Positions 51,572 to 60,262 are shown, counted from the first letter of the stretch. The stretch is 64,000 nucleotides of DNA from Microbacterium sp. SMR1 (GCF_003289625.1 NZ_QMBN01000002.1:828610-892609), one strand, 5' to 3'. Numbers and translations are program-made. The notes: generated by a model from the letters alone, not told the origin.

Positions 51572-52951
51572 TCAGAAGGGTGCTGCTTCACCCGGCGGTG
51601 GTCCACCGGGTGCGGCATCCGGTGGCGGATCGGCGGTGTCGATGGTGAAGCAGACTGCGGGTATGGGTACGTCTTCGCGGTAGATCCGGCCGAGGGGTGA
51701 GGTCCATTCGAGGACCCCTCCGCCGACCTGCCTGACCTCCCACTTGGTGAATTGCTTCATCGAGTGGTGTCGTTGGCAGAGGTGGGCGAGGTTGAAGATG
51801 TGGGTGTGGCCGCCGAGGGCGTAATCGATCGTGTGATCCAGTTCGCAGCGGATCGCGGCTCTGCGGCATCCGGGGAACCGGCAGTGCTGATCACGGGCCA
51901 TCAGGAGCTTCTTCATCGAAGCGGTCGGCCGGTAGGTGTCGATCTCGACCGGTGTGCGGGTGACGGGGTCGATGAAGAGTCGGTCCCACTCGCTGACCTG
52001 TCCGGCGAGCTGCCGCACGGTGTCAGCATCGACGAGCCCGGCCCCAACGGCTTCGGCGGGGTTCTTGTCACGCCCCATCAACGTCTCGGCGGTGACCGCC
52101 ACCTGTACACGTGCCCGGATCGCCCCGAGCCCACCGGCCCGGTCCGTCCCGTACGTCGGGTCGACCACGGGCGCCCCACCGAGGACGAGGTCGCCCAGGA
52201 TGTCGGCGCGCAGTTGGTCCATGGTCCGCGTATCGGCGGACTCGCCCGCCCCGGCGGCATCCGCCCCCGCAGCCGCACCCGCACCCGCGGTCCGCGCGTC
52301 CTTCACGGACTGCCCCATCTGCGTCAGTCGGTCGAGCATCCCCGCGGCGATGACCGTCGGAAGGTTGGCGACGAGATTCGACATCCCGTCCGTCCCGTGG
52401 AACACGCGAACGCACCGTTCGGCGGCCGCGGTCTTATGCCGCTCCGTGAACGTCTGCGGATGCAACCGCGCCGCCAACGCATCCAGCGCACCCCGCACCC
52501 GCGACGGCACGTCCCGCTCACACACCCCGATCGCGGCTTCCGCGAACGAATCCCGCACCTCATTCGGAAGCCCCGCACCGACCCGCACGACCACATCCAC
52601 GTGTCCGCGTTCGATCCGCCGCTGCACCCACGCCTCGAACACGGCCGGGTAGTCGTCGATGACGGTCATCGCATGGTCGATCTCACCCTGCAGGCGCCGA
52701 TCGGTGAGCCGCGCCATCCCGGCCGCCTCGGCCGCGACCGACCGCAGCTCCATGTCCGACGCCATACCCCGCACCCCGTCGCGGCGCGCGTCGTGCAGGG
52801 CGGCATGACCCAGGTCGGCCAGCGCCCGGGTGCGAGCGATGTCAGCGGCGTGAGAGAGGTCGAGGGCCTCCGCGTATCTCGCAAAAGCGAGCGCTTGCGA
52901 CGGCGTGACGTCGTCGCGTCGCGCCTCGCCACCCCCGTCACTCGCCGTCAT
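51572..52951 (-). CDS. DUF222 and HNH endonuclease domain protein
   Basis: A 459-residue protein with the actinobacterial DUF222 (13E12-repeat-type) helical domain at about 15-270 and a C-terminal HNH nuclease motif at about 365-410 (CRFPGCRRAAIRCELDHTIDYALGGHTHIFNLAHLCQRHHSMK), with the metal-binding His/Asp and Cys pairs intact. These proteins are multicopy in actinobacteria and their role is unclear; no inverted repeats or target duplication were seen. There is a Gly/Ala-rich linker at about 220-245. The C-terminus is Pro-rich. Confidence 0.88.
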   Translation of the reverse strand: MTASDGGGEARRDDVTPSQALAFARYAEALDLSHAADIARTRALADLGHAALHDARRDGVRGMASDMELRSVAAEAAGMARLTDRRLQGEIDHAMTVIDDYPAVFEAWVQRRIERGHVDVVVRVGAGLPNEVRDSFAEAAIGVCERDVPSRVRGALDALAARLHPQTFTERHKTAAAERCVRVFHGTDGMSNLVANLPTVIAAGMLDRLTQMGQSVKDARTAGAGAAAGADAAGAGESADTRTMDQLRADILGDLVLGGAPVVDPTYGTDRAGGLGAIRARVQVAVTAETLMGRDKNPAEAVGAGLVDADTVRQLAGQVSEWDRLFIDPVTRTPVEIDTYRPTASMKKLLMARDQHCRFPGCRRAAIRCELDHTIDYALGGHTHIFNLAHLCQRHHSMKQFTKWEVRQVGGGVLEWTSPLGRIYREDVPIPAVCFTIDTADPPPDAAPGGPPPGEAAPF

Positions 52952-53084
52952 GTTCCCATTGTGGCAGCGGGTACGACATCCGAGTCGAACCTATGTTCTG
53001 TTGTCGAAAGTCGGGGCACCGTCCCGCCGGGGGAGGAATCGACATCGCGAGAGGCCGCGCGACCCGCAACCCCGACCGCGGTCG

Positions 53085-53516
53085 TCAGGACAGACGTCGC
53101 AGCTTCGTCGTCAGCTGCTCGAGCTGCTCGAGCTCTTCGGTCGACAGCACCGACATCCGTTCGGCGATGGAGCGGCCGTGGGCGGCGGCGAGTCGACGAA
53201 ACGCCGACAGCCCCTCCGGCGTCGCCGTGAGCATTGCGCCGCGGCCATCCGTCGGGTCGCCGCACTTGGTGATGAGGCCGCGCGCGACCATCCGATCGAC
53301 CAGGCGCGAGACGCTCGGCTGGCTGATGAGCATGTTCGCGGTGACGTCTCGCAGGCGAGCGCGATGGCCCGTGCCTCGCGCGACCGTCAGGAGCACGTCG
53401 TACTCGGCCTGGGTCAGCTCATCGCCGGCGAAGTCATTGCTGATGTCGTCGAAGATCTCGTGCTGCGCGCGGAAGAGACTCTCCCACGCGGCAACGGCGC
53501 GACGACGATCGTTCAT
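53085..53516 (-). CDS. MarR family transcriptional regulator
   Basis: A 143-residue MarR protein: helix-turn-helix in LRDVTANMLISQPSVSRLVDRMVARGLITKC, wing in DPTDGRGAMLTATPEG. TAAAGT (complement of 53524-53529) lies 7 nt before ATG 53516; no RBS. It is divergent from the DUF2207 gene with only 35 bp between starts, so the two leaderless promoters overlap and mutual regulation is likely. Ligand unknown. Confidence 0.9.
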   Translation of the reverse strand: MNDRRRAVAAWESLFRAQHEIFDDISNDFAGDELTQAEYDVLLTVARGTGHRARLRDVTANMLISQPSVSRLVDRMVARGLITKCGDPTDGRGAMLTATPEGLSAFRRLAAAHGRSIAERMSVLSTEELEQLEQLTTKLRRLS

Positions 53517-53551
53517 GGCGACAACTTTACTGCCCGCCTAAGCTGGTCGGC

Positions 53552-55351
53552 ATGATGCGTCGCACCCGGGCGGCACTCGCGATCGTGGTCCTCGTGCTGA
53601 TCACGGGCCTTTTCGGGCTGGCGGTCCCTGCCGCGGCATCCGCCGACGAATCCGCCGATCTCGACGACTTCGTCTTCGATTCGCTCGCCGTGGACTACAC
53701 CCTCAGCCGCGACGAGGACGGCACGGCCAGGATGCGGGTCGTCGAGACCTTCGTCGCCGATTTCCCCCCGTCCGATCAGAACCGGGGCATGCGCCGCCTT
53801 CTGCCCGAGACCTACAACGGGCAGCCGCTGCATCCGGAACTCATCTCGGTCACCGACGAGAACGGCGATGCCCGTCCCGTCGAGACCGACAGCGAGGACG
53901 GCACCCTCGGCATCCTGACGCGCGGGCCCGAGTACCTGCACGGGCCGAACACCTTCGTCTTCACCTACGACCTCGAGAATGTCGTGTGGGACTTCCCGGA
54001 CACCGGGCTCGAGTTCTACTGGGACGTCAACGGCACCGACTGGAATCAGCCGTTCCGGCAGGTGACGGCCACCTTGCGGGTCGACCCCGCTATCGCGGAC
54101 GCCCTCGCCGGCCGGCAGGCCTGCTATGTCGGCGAGCAGGACAGCACCACGCCGTGTCCCGAGATCGTCGCCTCACCGTACGGAACCGCGATCACCGCCT
54201 CGGCGACCGACCTCGCGCCGCACGAGACGCTCACTTTCGCCGTCGGGTTCGAGGAGGGCACGTTCGAGGTGTACGACACCGGGTTCCTGGCGTCGCCGCT
54301 CGGATGGCTCCAGTCCGGGTCGACGGCGCTGCTCGCCGGCGCCACCGGCTGGGCGCTGCGCAATCGCCGGCGGTACCTCCGCGACGAGCCCGGGCGCCCG
54401 ACGGTCATCGCCGAGTACGCGCCACCGCGCCGCATCGATGCGATCGACGCGGCGGTGCTGTTGCAGAAGACGTCGAAGGCGATTCCCGCCGAGGTTCTCG
54501 AGCTGGCGCTGGTGGGCGCCATCCGCATCGTCGACGATGGGAAGAGCCGCTGGGGACGTGCGAAGCTGCAGGCGGAGCTCGTCGACCCTCGGGCCGCAGA
54601 CGAGAACGGGCGCAGACTCCTGCGCGGCATGTTCCCGCATCACCGTCGTGGCGAGGTCTACCGCTTCGGATCCTCCGACACCCGGCTGTCCACCGAGACC
54701 CAGCGGGCGCTGAAGATGGCCAAAGACAGTCTCCGCGGTCGCGGCATGTACAAGCCCGTGCCGGCGGGAGTGCGTGGCTGGCCCGTCGCCGCATGGGCCA
54801 TCGCGTCGGGTCTGGTCATCCTGTTCGGTGCGCTCGCGCTGAACGCTTACGTCCACCCCGCACTGCCCATCGTCGGCATCGTTCTGGCGGCGGCGTCGTT
54901 CCTGGTGGTCGTCTTCGCGGTCGCCGGTGAGCCGCTGTCGGACACGGGCGCCGAGGTCCGTGATCACCTGCGCGGGCTCGATCTCTTCATCCGGTGGGCC
55001 GAAGCCGACCGCATCCGGATGCTGCAGTCGCCGACCGGTGCTGAGCGCGAACCGGTCGCGACGGACGACCCCCGGGAGATGCTCCGGATCTACGAACGGC
55101 TGCTGCCGTACGCCGTGCTGTTTGGCCGCGAGAAGGAGTGGGCTGCGCACCTGACGGCGCTCTACGGCGACGCGGGCATCGCGACACCGGTGTGGTACGC
55201 GGGAACGGCGGCGTTCGATGCGTCATCCTTCGCGGCGGGCATCGGCACGCTGTCGTCGGCGGCATCGTCGTCGTCGTCGACGTCGGGCGGGTCGAGCGGC
55301 GGCGGGTCCGCCGGCGGGGGAGGCGGCGGAGGCGGTGGTGGCGGCGCCTGA
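53552..55351 (+). CDS. DUF2207 domain membrane protein with Gly-rich tail
   Basis: A 599-residue membrane-anchored protein. Signal peptide (about 1-31, ending PAAASA), an extracellular DUF2207 domain (about 40-240, VDYTLSRDEDGTARMRVVETFVADFP...), one helix near 250-270, a cytoplasmic region, two helices near 410-450, and a C-terminal tail of Ser then 11 Gly broken by one Ala. The YVGEQDSTTPCPE loop has a Cys pair for a disulfide. Function unknown in the family. TAAGCT (53539-53544) lies 7 nt before ATG 53552. Confidence 0.88.
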   Translation: MMRRTRAALAIVVLVLITGLFGLAVPAAASADESADLDDFVFDSLAVDYTLSRDEDGTARMRVVETFVADFPPSDQNRGMRRLLPETYNGQPLHPELISVTDENGDARPVETDSEDGTLGILTRGPEYLHGPNTFVFTYDLENVVWDFPDTGLEFYWDVNGTDWNQPFRQVTATLRVDPAIADALAGRQACYVGEQDSTTPCPEIVASPYGTAITASATDLAPHETLTFAVGFEEGTFEVYDTGFLASPLGWLQSGSTALLAGATGWALRNRRRYLRDEPGRPTVIAEYAPPRRIDAIDAAVLLQKTSKAIPAEVLELALVGAIRIVDDGKSRWGRAKLQAELVDPRAADENGRRLLRGMFPHHRRGEVYRFGSSDTRLSTETQRALKMAKDSLRGRGMYKPVPAGVRGWPVAAWAIASGLVILFGALALNAYVHPALPIVGIVLAAASFLVVVFAVAGEPLSDTGAEVRDHLRGLDLFIRWAEADRIRMLQSPTGAEREPVATDDPREMLRIYERLLPYAVLFGREKEWAAHLTALYGDAGIATPVWYAGTAAFDASSFAAGIGTLSSAASSSSSTSGGSSGGGSAGGGGGGGGGGGA

Positions 55352-55393
55352 CGCGTCGTCCGCGCAGTCGGCTCGCGTAGCCGGAAAGCAGTT

Positions 55394-55429
55394 GAGGGTC
55401 CGACCGAAGAGGCATTCGGTCGGACCCTC
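55394..55429 (+). terminator. strong hairpin after the DUF2207 gene
   Basis: GAGGGTCCGACCGA (55394-55407) pairs perfectly with TCGGTCGGACCCTC (55416-55429); A-T extends it to 15 bp with a 6-nt loop. Tail GTCCCTTTG. Confidence 0.82.
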
Positions 55430-55637
55430 GTCCCTTTGCACCAAGAGTTTCCTGCAATCACATGCCGGTGGCTGCCACAGCAAAACAGCTACCGTGCGAG
55501 CACTCTATAACGGCGAGGTAACGACGAGCAAGGGTTTTCCCGTTATCTTTTCGTAATCATCGGAAACGCTGAGCCGGTACCTCGACGACATCCGGTTTTC
55601 GGCCTCCGCAGTGCCGCGGGTCTGTCAGGATGAGCGC
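55430..55637. other. non-coding AT-richer stretch, no gene seen
   Basis: This stretch is notably less GC-rich than its surroundings (TATAAC near 55505, GGGTTTTCCCGTTATCTTTTCGTAATC near 55533-55558). No convincing ORF, RNA fold or repeat pair was found; it may hold a promoter or a small RNA, unproven. Confidence 0.35.
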
Positions 55638-55970
55638 GTGCACGCCCACGGCCGAGACACCGCCAGCGGACCCTTCGTGGTCACGCTCGTCGTCGACCTG
55701 CCGATCGCCAAGCCCGATGCCCTCGAGACGATCGCCTTCGTATCGGACGGGGCGATCGAGAATGCAGGTACGGCCTTCCCGCGCGTCGGGCTGGGCCGGG
55801 ACGTATGGGCCGAGGTGCAGATCCCGAAGTTCGCGGACCCGCCGCCGCTCGCCGTCGACGTCTGCTCGGACGTGTCGTGGGATGTCGCGGCGACAGAGGC
55901 CGCGCGGTTGGCCGATGCGCTGCGGCGGGTCGGATGGTCGGTGCGGTCGCCGCGCTCCGACGAGGTCTGA
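55638..55970 (+). CDS. hypothetical protein (110 aa)
   Basis: A 110-residue soluble protein of unknown function, alternating strands and helices (FVVTLVVDLPIAKPDALETIAFVSDGAIENAG, then ATEAARLADALRRVGWSV). GTG 55638 was chosen because CAGGAT, a -10-like box, lies 6 nt before it; the longer in-frame start at 55611 has no support. Convergent with the CaCA exchanger gene. Confidence 0.6.
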   Translation: MHAHGRDTASGPFVVTLVVDLPIAKPDALETIAFVSDGAIENAGTAFPRVGLGRDVWAEVQIPKFADPPPLAVDVCSDVSWDVAATEAARLADALRRVGWSVRSPRSDEV

Positions 55971-55993
55971 GTCGCCCGCCCGTCGCGGTCGGG

Positions 55994-57058
55994 TCACGCG
56001 GCGACGGCGAAGAGCCCCGCGATTCCCGCGCCGTAGAGAACGAGCACGGTCAGCGAGTCGACACCCATCCCGGCGATCCGCTTCGCGGGCCGGAAGATGA
56101 GTCCGACGACGTAGACGAGCGTCAGCAGCGCGGCCAGCGCGGTGAGGTAGATGTCGGCTCCATTCGCCTGCGGCAGCACCGCCTGGCCCGAGATCAGGGT
56201 GGCCACGAGGAACAGCACGGGCAGGAACGCATTGCCGCCGAAGATGTCGCTCATCGCGAGATTGTCGTCGCCCTGACGGATGGCCTGCAGCCCCGTGGAG
56301 ATCTCCGGCAGCGCGGTCGCGAGCGCGAGGATGGTCGCGCCGAACAGCACACCCGACAGGCCGATCTCGTCGGCGATGGCGTCGCCGACCCGCTCCAGCA
56401 CGACACCGGCTCCGAGCGTCGCGAGCGCGGAGACCGCGAAGATCGCGACGACCGCCCCGGTGCTCATCGAATGATGCGGATGCCGCGGCTTGGCGCGCCG
56501 GTGCCCCGGGGTGTGTTCACTCGCACCCGGCGACGTGCCGTTCTCGTGCCAGGGGAGGTGCTTGCCGGCGCGCTGCACGAGGAAGAGCCCGGCGAGCCAC
56601 AGCGCCGCGATGAGCACGACATCGGGGGTGACACGTGCGACGACGAGGTCGCTGGGAAGCTGGCTCCCCGCCATCACGACCGCGAGCACGGCGACCACGA
56701 TCACGGCTTCGAGCACGAGGACGAGGGATGCGGCGCGATAGGTCAGCGGCCTGACCCCGCGACCGCGCTTGCCGAACAGGTCGAGGATCACCAGCACCAC
56801 GGTCTGCAGCGCGATGCCACCCAGGATGTTGCCCACGGCGACTTCGAGGTTGCCCGCGATGGCGGCACTGACGGTGATGGCGATCTCGGGCAGGTTCGTG
56901 GCCACAGCGAGCACGATCAGCCCGCCGAACGCGCTGCCGATATGCCAGCGATCGTCGAGGACGTCGGTCGACTTCGAGAGCTGGATTCCGGCCACCCACA
57001 CCACGGCGGCGGCAGCGGCGAAGACCAGGAGGAGCAGCCAGAGGGGCAGGTTCGACAT
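55994..57058 (-). CDS. sodium/calcium exchanger (CaCA) family protein
   Basis: A 354-residue cation:H+ or cation:Na+ antiporter. Two inverted five-helix repeats carry the alpha-repeat motifs GLIVLAVATNLPEIAITVSAA (about 52-72) and GATILALATALPEISTGLQAI (about 240-260), with the metal-binding Glu in each. A His-rich cytoplasmic linker between them (about 170-205, HENGTSPGASEHTPGHRR...HPHHS) may sense or bind metal. ATG 57058 was chosen; a GTG 15 bp upstream is in frame. Confidence 0.88.
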   Translation of the reverse strand: MSNLPLWLLLLVFAAAAAVVWVAGIQLSKSTDVLDDRWHIGSAFGGLIVLAVATNLPEIAITVSAAIAGNLEVAVGNILGGIALQTVVLVILDLFGKRGRGVRPLTYRAASLVLVLEAVIVVAVLAVVMAGSQLPSDLVVARVTPDVVLIAALWLAGLFLVQRAGKHLPWHENGTSPGASEHTPGHRRAKPRHPHHSMSTGAVVAIFAVSALATLGAGVVLERVGDAIADEIGLSGVLFGATILALATALPEISTGLQAIRQGDDNLAMSDIFGGNAFLPVLFLVATLISGQAVLPQANGADIYLTALAALLTLVYVVGLIFRPAKRIAGMGVDSLTVLVLYGAGIAGLFAVAA

Positions 57059-57127
57059 CCCCTCAGTGCACACCCGAACCGGTGCGACGGCGTACCGCTT
57101 GCGTTCGCGGCCGGAATGGACTCCGGC

Positions 57128-58366
57128 TCAGCGGAGCCAGCTGGACCGGCCGAACCGCTCCCACCGCTCGACGATGTGCACATCGCCGTCGTCCATGGTC
57201 TCGAGCACCGTGGTGCCGCCGATGACGACGTGCTCGACTCGCGACTCCACCGCGAGCGGGTCGCCCGACCACAGGACGAGATCGCCGTCGCGCCCGGCCT
57301 CGAGCGCGCCGACGCGGTCGTCGAGCCGCAGGATGCTGGCCGGGTTCGTCGTGAGCGCCTGCAACGCGACATCCGCCGGGAGGCCCTCGCGCACGGCGAG
57401 GATCGCCTGCAGACGGATCTGGTCGATCGGCACCACCGGGTGATCGGTCGTGATGGCGACGGTGACGCCGGCCTCGGCGATCAGGGCGAGCGCCCCGATC
57501 GCCCGGTCGCGCAGCTCGACCTTCGAGCGCGAGGTGAGCATCGGCCCGAAGATGACGGGGATGCCCTTCTCGGCCAGGACGTCCGCGATCTTGTGGCCTT
57601 CGGTGCCGTGGTTCACGACGAGCCGGTAGCCGAACTCCTCGGCGAGCCGGATCGCGGTGACGATGTCGTCGTGACGGTGGCTGTGCTGATCCCACAGCAG
57701 CGTGCCGTCGAGCACCTGAGCGAGCGTCTCCTTGCCGAGGTCGCGCTCGAACGGCTCGCCCTTGGCCGCCGCGGCATCCCGCTTCGCGACGTAGTTCTGG
57801 GCGCCGACGAAGGCGTCGCGCAACACGGACGCGACGCCCAGGCGGGTCGAGGGCGTCTGCTTCTTGTCGCCGTAGACGCGCTTGGGGTTCTCGCCGAGGG
57901 CGGACTTCACCGACACGTTCTCGGCGATCACCTGCTCGTCGACGGTGCGCCCGCCCCACGTCTTGATGGCGACGGTGCGTCCGCCGATCGGGTTGCCCGA
58001 CCCCGGCTTGATCACGACGGAGGTGACTCCGCCGCGCAGGGCGTCGCGGAACCCGACCTCGTCGATGTCGATGCCGTCGAGCGCACGGAAGCGGGCGCCG
58101 TTGGGGTCGGTCATCTCGTTGGTGTCGTTGCCCGACCAGCCCTCGCCGTCCTCGTGGACTCCGAGGTGGCCGTGGGCCTCGACGAACCCGGGCAGAACCC
58201 AGCGCCCCGCGGCATCCACGATCTCGGCGCCGTCGGGCACGGGCGTCTCGGCCCCGCCGACGGCGGTGATCACGCCGTCCGTGACGATCACCGTCCCGCT
58301 CTCGATGACGGGCGCGGACACGGGGACGATGCGGCCGTTCACGACGGCGAGGATGCGGGGGGCCAT
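57128..58366 (-). CDS. amidohydrolase family protein (imidazolonepropionase-like)
   Basis: A 412-residue metal-dependent hydrolase of the amidohydrolase superfamily: HxH in VEAHGHLGVHEDG, then DQHSHRHDD, VVNHGTEGHK and the Asp in AITTDHPVVPIDQIRL, with the typical small beta-sandwich at both ends (MAPRILAVVNGRIVPVS; GALEAGRDGDLVLWSGDPLAVESRVEHVVIGG). The C-terminal ALTTNPASILRLDDRVG is typical of imidazolonepropionase-like/prolidase-like members. ATG 58366 lies 7 nt after TAGGGT (complement of 58374-58379): leaderless. Substrate unknown. Confidence 0.88.
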   Translation of the reverse strand: MAPRILAVVNGRIVPVSAPVIESGTVIVTDGVITAVGGAETPVPDGAEIVDAAGRWVLPGFVEAHGHLGVHEDGEGWSGNDTNEMTDPNGARFRALDGIDIDEVGFRDALRGGVTSVVIKPGSGNPIGGRTVAIKTWGGRTVDEQVIAENVSVKSALGENPKRVYGDKKQTPSTRLGVASVLRDAFVGAQNYVAKRDAAAAKGEPFERDLGKETLAQVLDGTLLWDQHSHRHDDIVTAIRLAEEFGYRLVVNHGTEGHKIADVLAEKGIPVIFGPMLTSRSKVELRDRAIGALALIAEAGVTVAITTDHPVVPIDQIRLQAILAVREGLPADVALQALTTNPASILRLDDRVGALEAGRDGDLVLWSGDPLAVESRVEHVVIGGTTVLETMDDGDVHIVERWERFGRSSWLR

Positions 58367-58389
58367 GCCCTCGACCCTATGCCGGACGA

Positions 58390-58662
58390 TCACTGGAGGC
58401 AGAACTCGTTGCCTTCGGGGTCTCGCATCTGCCAATACCGCTCGGGCCACGCGCCCCACTGCTGTTCCACCAGCCGCACGACGCTCGCCCCGAGCCCGAC
58501 GAGACGATCCTTGTCGGCATCCACGGCCTCGGCCGTCGCGCGGCGAGCACCGTCGACGGGTGCGACCGACACGTCGACGTGCAGGCGGTTGCGCCCCCGC
58601 TTCGAGCCGGTGACCTCCTCGTCGCGACCGACGGTACTCCCGCCCTCCGACAGTGGGTACAC
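58390..58662 (-). pseudogene. C-terminal fragment of a VOC/glyoxalase-like protein
   Basis: The 90-codon frame ends RGRNRLHVDVSV...WYWQMRDPEGNEFCLQ-like (exactly WPERYWQMRDPEGNEFCLQ), which is the last beta-alpha module of a glyoxalase/bleomycin-resistance fold. The first half of the fold and any RBS are missing, and upstream DNA switches to another gene on the other strand within 90 bp. I read it as a 5'-truncated remnant; expression from GTG 58662 is possible but unsupported. Confidence 0.5.
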
Positions 58663-58748
58663 CCGGTATCGCTGGACGGCAACGGGGCTGACCGCTCGCT
58701 GGCGACGTCGTAGCGTGAGCCACTCACGAACTGCAGGGAGGAACCACC

Positions 58749-58877
58749 ATGAGCCTCAATGGAAACGTGCCCTTCGTCGCACCCGGTGAGATGCCCATCG
58801 ACCCGATCGAGGAAGCTCCGACGCTCGAGGTCACGGCTGAGGACCCCCTCGACGAGGACCCCCTCGACGAGGACTGA
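58749..58877 (+). CDS. small acidic protein (42 aa) with a C-terminal tandem repeat
   Basis: A 42-residue peptide, MSLNGNVPFVAPGEMPIDPI..., ending in EDPLDEDPLDED. The end is encoded by two perfect 15-bp copies (58839-58868) and part of a third. It is strongly acidic, with no Cys. GGGAGG right before ATG 58749 and TAGCGT at 58711-58716 give it a promoter and RBS, and a 24-bp terminator follows. No family recognised; no RiPP enzyme is nearby. Confidence 0.6.
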   Translation: MSLNGNVPFVAPGEMPIDPIEEAPTLEVTAEDPLDEDPLDED

Positions 58878-58892
58878 CCCCGCTCCGAAACG

Positions 58893-58952
58893 GCGAAAGC
58901 GCACGTCCGCACGGTCTCCGCGTGAGCGGACCGTGCGGACGTGCGCTTTCGC
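58893..58952. terminator. 24-bp perfect stem, bidirectional terminator
   Basis: Bases 58893-58916 pair perfectly with 58929-58952 (GCGAAAGCGCACG... type), 12-nt loop, between the convergent 42-aa gene and the secreted transglycosylase-like gene. It is the longest perfect hairpin in the window. No long U-tract, although CTTTCG ends it. Confidence 0.82.
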
Positions 58953-58972
58953 GAACCGTCAGCGAGCGGTGA

Positions 58973-59998
58973 TCAGTACCAGCCGACCGACTGCGAGTGG
59001 CCCCAGGCGCCGCAGGGCGAGCCGTAGCGGCCGGAGATGTAGCCGAGGCCCCAGCGAACCTGGGTGACGGCGTTGGTCTGCCAGTCGCCACCGGCCGAAG
59101 CCATCTTGCTGCCGGGAAGCGCCTGCGGGATGCCGTACGCACCGCTGCCGCTGTTGTAGGCCTGGTAGTTCCAGCCCGACTCCTTGTTCCAGAGCGAGAC
59201 GAGGCACGAGAACTGGTCCTGCCCCCAGCCGAACTCGCCGAGCATGTTGCTCGCGGCCTGCTGCGCGGCGCCGGGGGAGTTGTCGCCCGTCGAAGCGACC
59301 GCCGAAGCAGCGGGCGCGGACGAGGACGAGGACGAGGACGAGGAGCGCGAGCCGCTCGAACGCTGCGCTGCGGCCGCGGCGGCCTCTTCCTCGGCCTTCG
59401 CCTTCGCGGCGGCCTCAGCGGCTGCGGCCACTTCGGCGGCGATCCGCGCGGCCTCTTCCTCGGCGGCCTTCTGCGCCTGTGCGGCCTCGAGACGTCCGCG
59501 GAGGTCGGCCGTCTCGGCCTGCACGTCGTCGGTTGCGTCCGTGAGCTTGTCGGTGAGGTCGGGCAGGAGCAGCGTCGGGATGACCTCGGTGTCCTTCAGG
59601 CCCTCGATGCGCTCGCGCAGCTGCGTCGTGTCGATCGTCGTGTCGCCCTCGATCGGAAGCGCGGCGGCTGAGACGTCGCCGGTCACGGTGGCGGCCTCGA
59701 CGACCGATGCCTCAGCCGCGGCGACGGCGTCGCTCGTGGCCTGCTCGATCGCGCTGAGCGGCTTCGCCGTCGACGTGGCCGCGGCGGTCACCAGTGCAGC
59801 GCGCTGCATCACCGGTGCGGGGCCGGATGCCGTGGGCAGTGCGGCCGAGGCCGTCGTGCCCACGACCGCGGTCAGCCCCATGGCCAGCCCGAGGGTGAGG
59901 GCGGCGGGACGGACGAAGCGGCGGGATGCGGAGCTGGAGCTCACGCTGGCGGAGCGCCGCAGGTCGCGGCGGGTGGTCTGGCTCGACGAAGAAGTCAT
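58973..59998 (-). CDS. secreted lytic-transglycosylase-like protein with coiled coil
   Basis: A 341-residue exported protein. A long signal peptide (about 1-52, ending GTTASA), a linker, a helical coiled coil rich in Ala and Glu (about 155-220, [37 protein letters not shown]), a Ser run (9 Ser), then a C-terminal lysozyme-like domain (about 265-341) with [13 protein letters not shown] (catalytic Glu), [13 protein letters not shown] and [13 protein letters not shown]. It probably cuts peptidoglycan glycan strands during growth. ATG 59998 fits the signal peptide; no good RBS is seen close by. Confidence 0.87.
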   Translation of the reverse strand: MTSSSSQTTRRDLRRSASVSSSSASRRFVRPAALTLGLAMGLTAVVGTTASAALPTASGPAPVMQRAALVTAAATSTAKPLSAIEQATSDAVAAAEASVVEAATVTGDVSAAALPIEGDTTIDTTQLRERIEGLKDTEVIPTLLLPDLTDKLTDATDDVQAETADLRGRLEAAQAQKAAEEEAARIAAEVAAAAEAAAKAKAEEEAAAAAAQRSSGSRSSSSSSSSSAPAASAVASTGDNSPGAAQQAASNMLGEFGWGQDQFSCLVSLWNKESGWNYQAYNSGSGAYGIPQALPGSKMASAGGDWQTNAVTQVRWGLGYISGRYGSPCGAWGHSQSVGWY

Positions 59999-60212
59999 GC
60001 GAACAGGGGCGGTCCTTCGATGTTTGCGGGCACCGCGACAGGCGGCGGGCGTCTCGGGCGGACGCACAAAACTCCCCGAGTCTGCGGGTTGAGTCTGGAC
60101 GAGTCCCGGACAGTCCCTGGACGTAACCTGAATGCCCGAGCGCGCCGAGCCCATGACGGGGAGCGTTACTCTGGCCGGAACGGCGGCGCTCGGCGGCCGT
60201 CCGACCGTCCGC

Positions 60213-60262
60213 GTCGAAGGAGGAACACGTGGCTGAAGTCGAAGGAGGAACACGTGGCTGAA
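60213..60262 (+). repeat. 25-bp perfect tandem duplication of the luxS initiation region
   Basis: Two identical 25-bp units (60213-60237, 60238-60262) each contain GAAGGAGG, GTG and the next two codons GCTGAA. The first copy opens a short out-of-frame ORF; the second starts luxS. Confidence 0.93.
60229..60261 (+). CDS. 10-codon upstream ORF ([10 protein letters not shown]) created by duplication
   Basis: The first copy of the duplicated initiation region starts at GTG 60229 with its own strong GAAGGAGG RBS. The frame ends at TGA 60259-60261, which overlaps codons 2-3 of luxS in another frame. Ribosomes finishing here would be on top of the luxS start, so re-initiation or competition is likely. 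The peptide probably has no function of its own. Confidence 0.5.
   Translation: MAEVEGGTRG

Noticed and set aside
51572..52951. HNH protein as a homing endonuclease or insertion element
   Set aside because: No intron, intein, terminal repeat or target duplication around it; DUF222/HNH proteins are common single genes in this group.
58749..58877. RiPP precursor peptide
   Set aside because: No modification enzyme, protease or exporter gene nearby, and the C-terminal part is acidic repeat rather than a core with Cys, Ser or Thr.
60001..60180. c-di-AMP (ydaO-type) riboswitch upstream of the secreted transglycosylase-like gene
   Set aside because: The region has repeated GACT/GAGTC words and a long leader, but I could not find the conserved ydaO core segments. 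A covariance-model search would decide.
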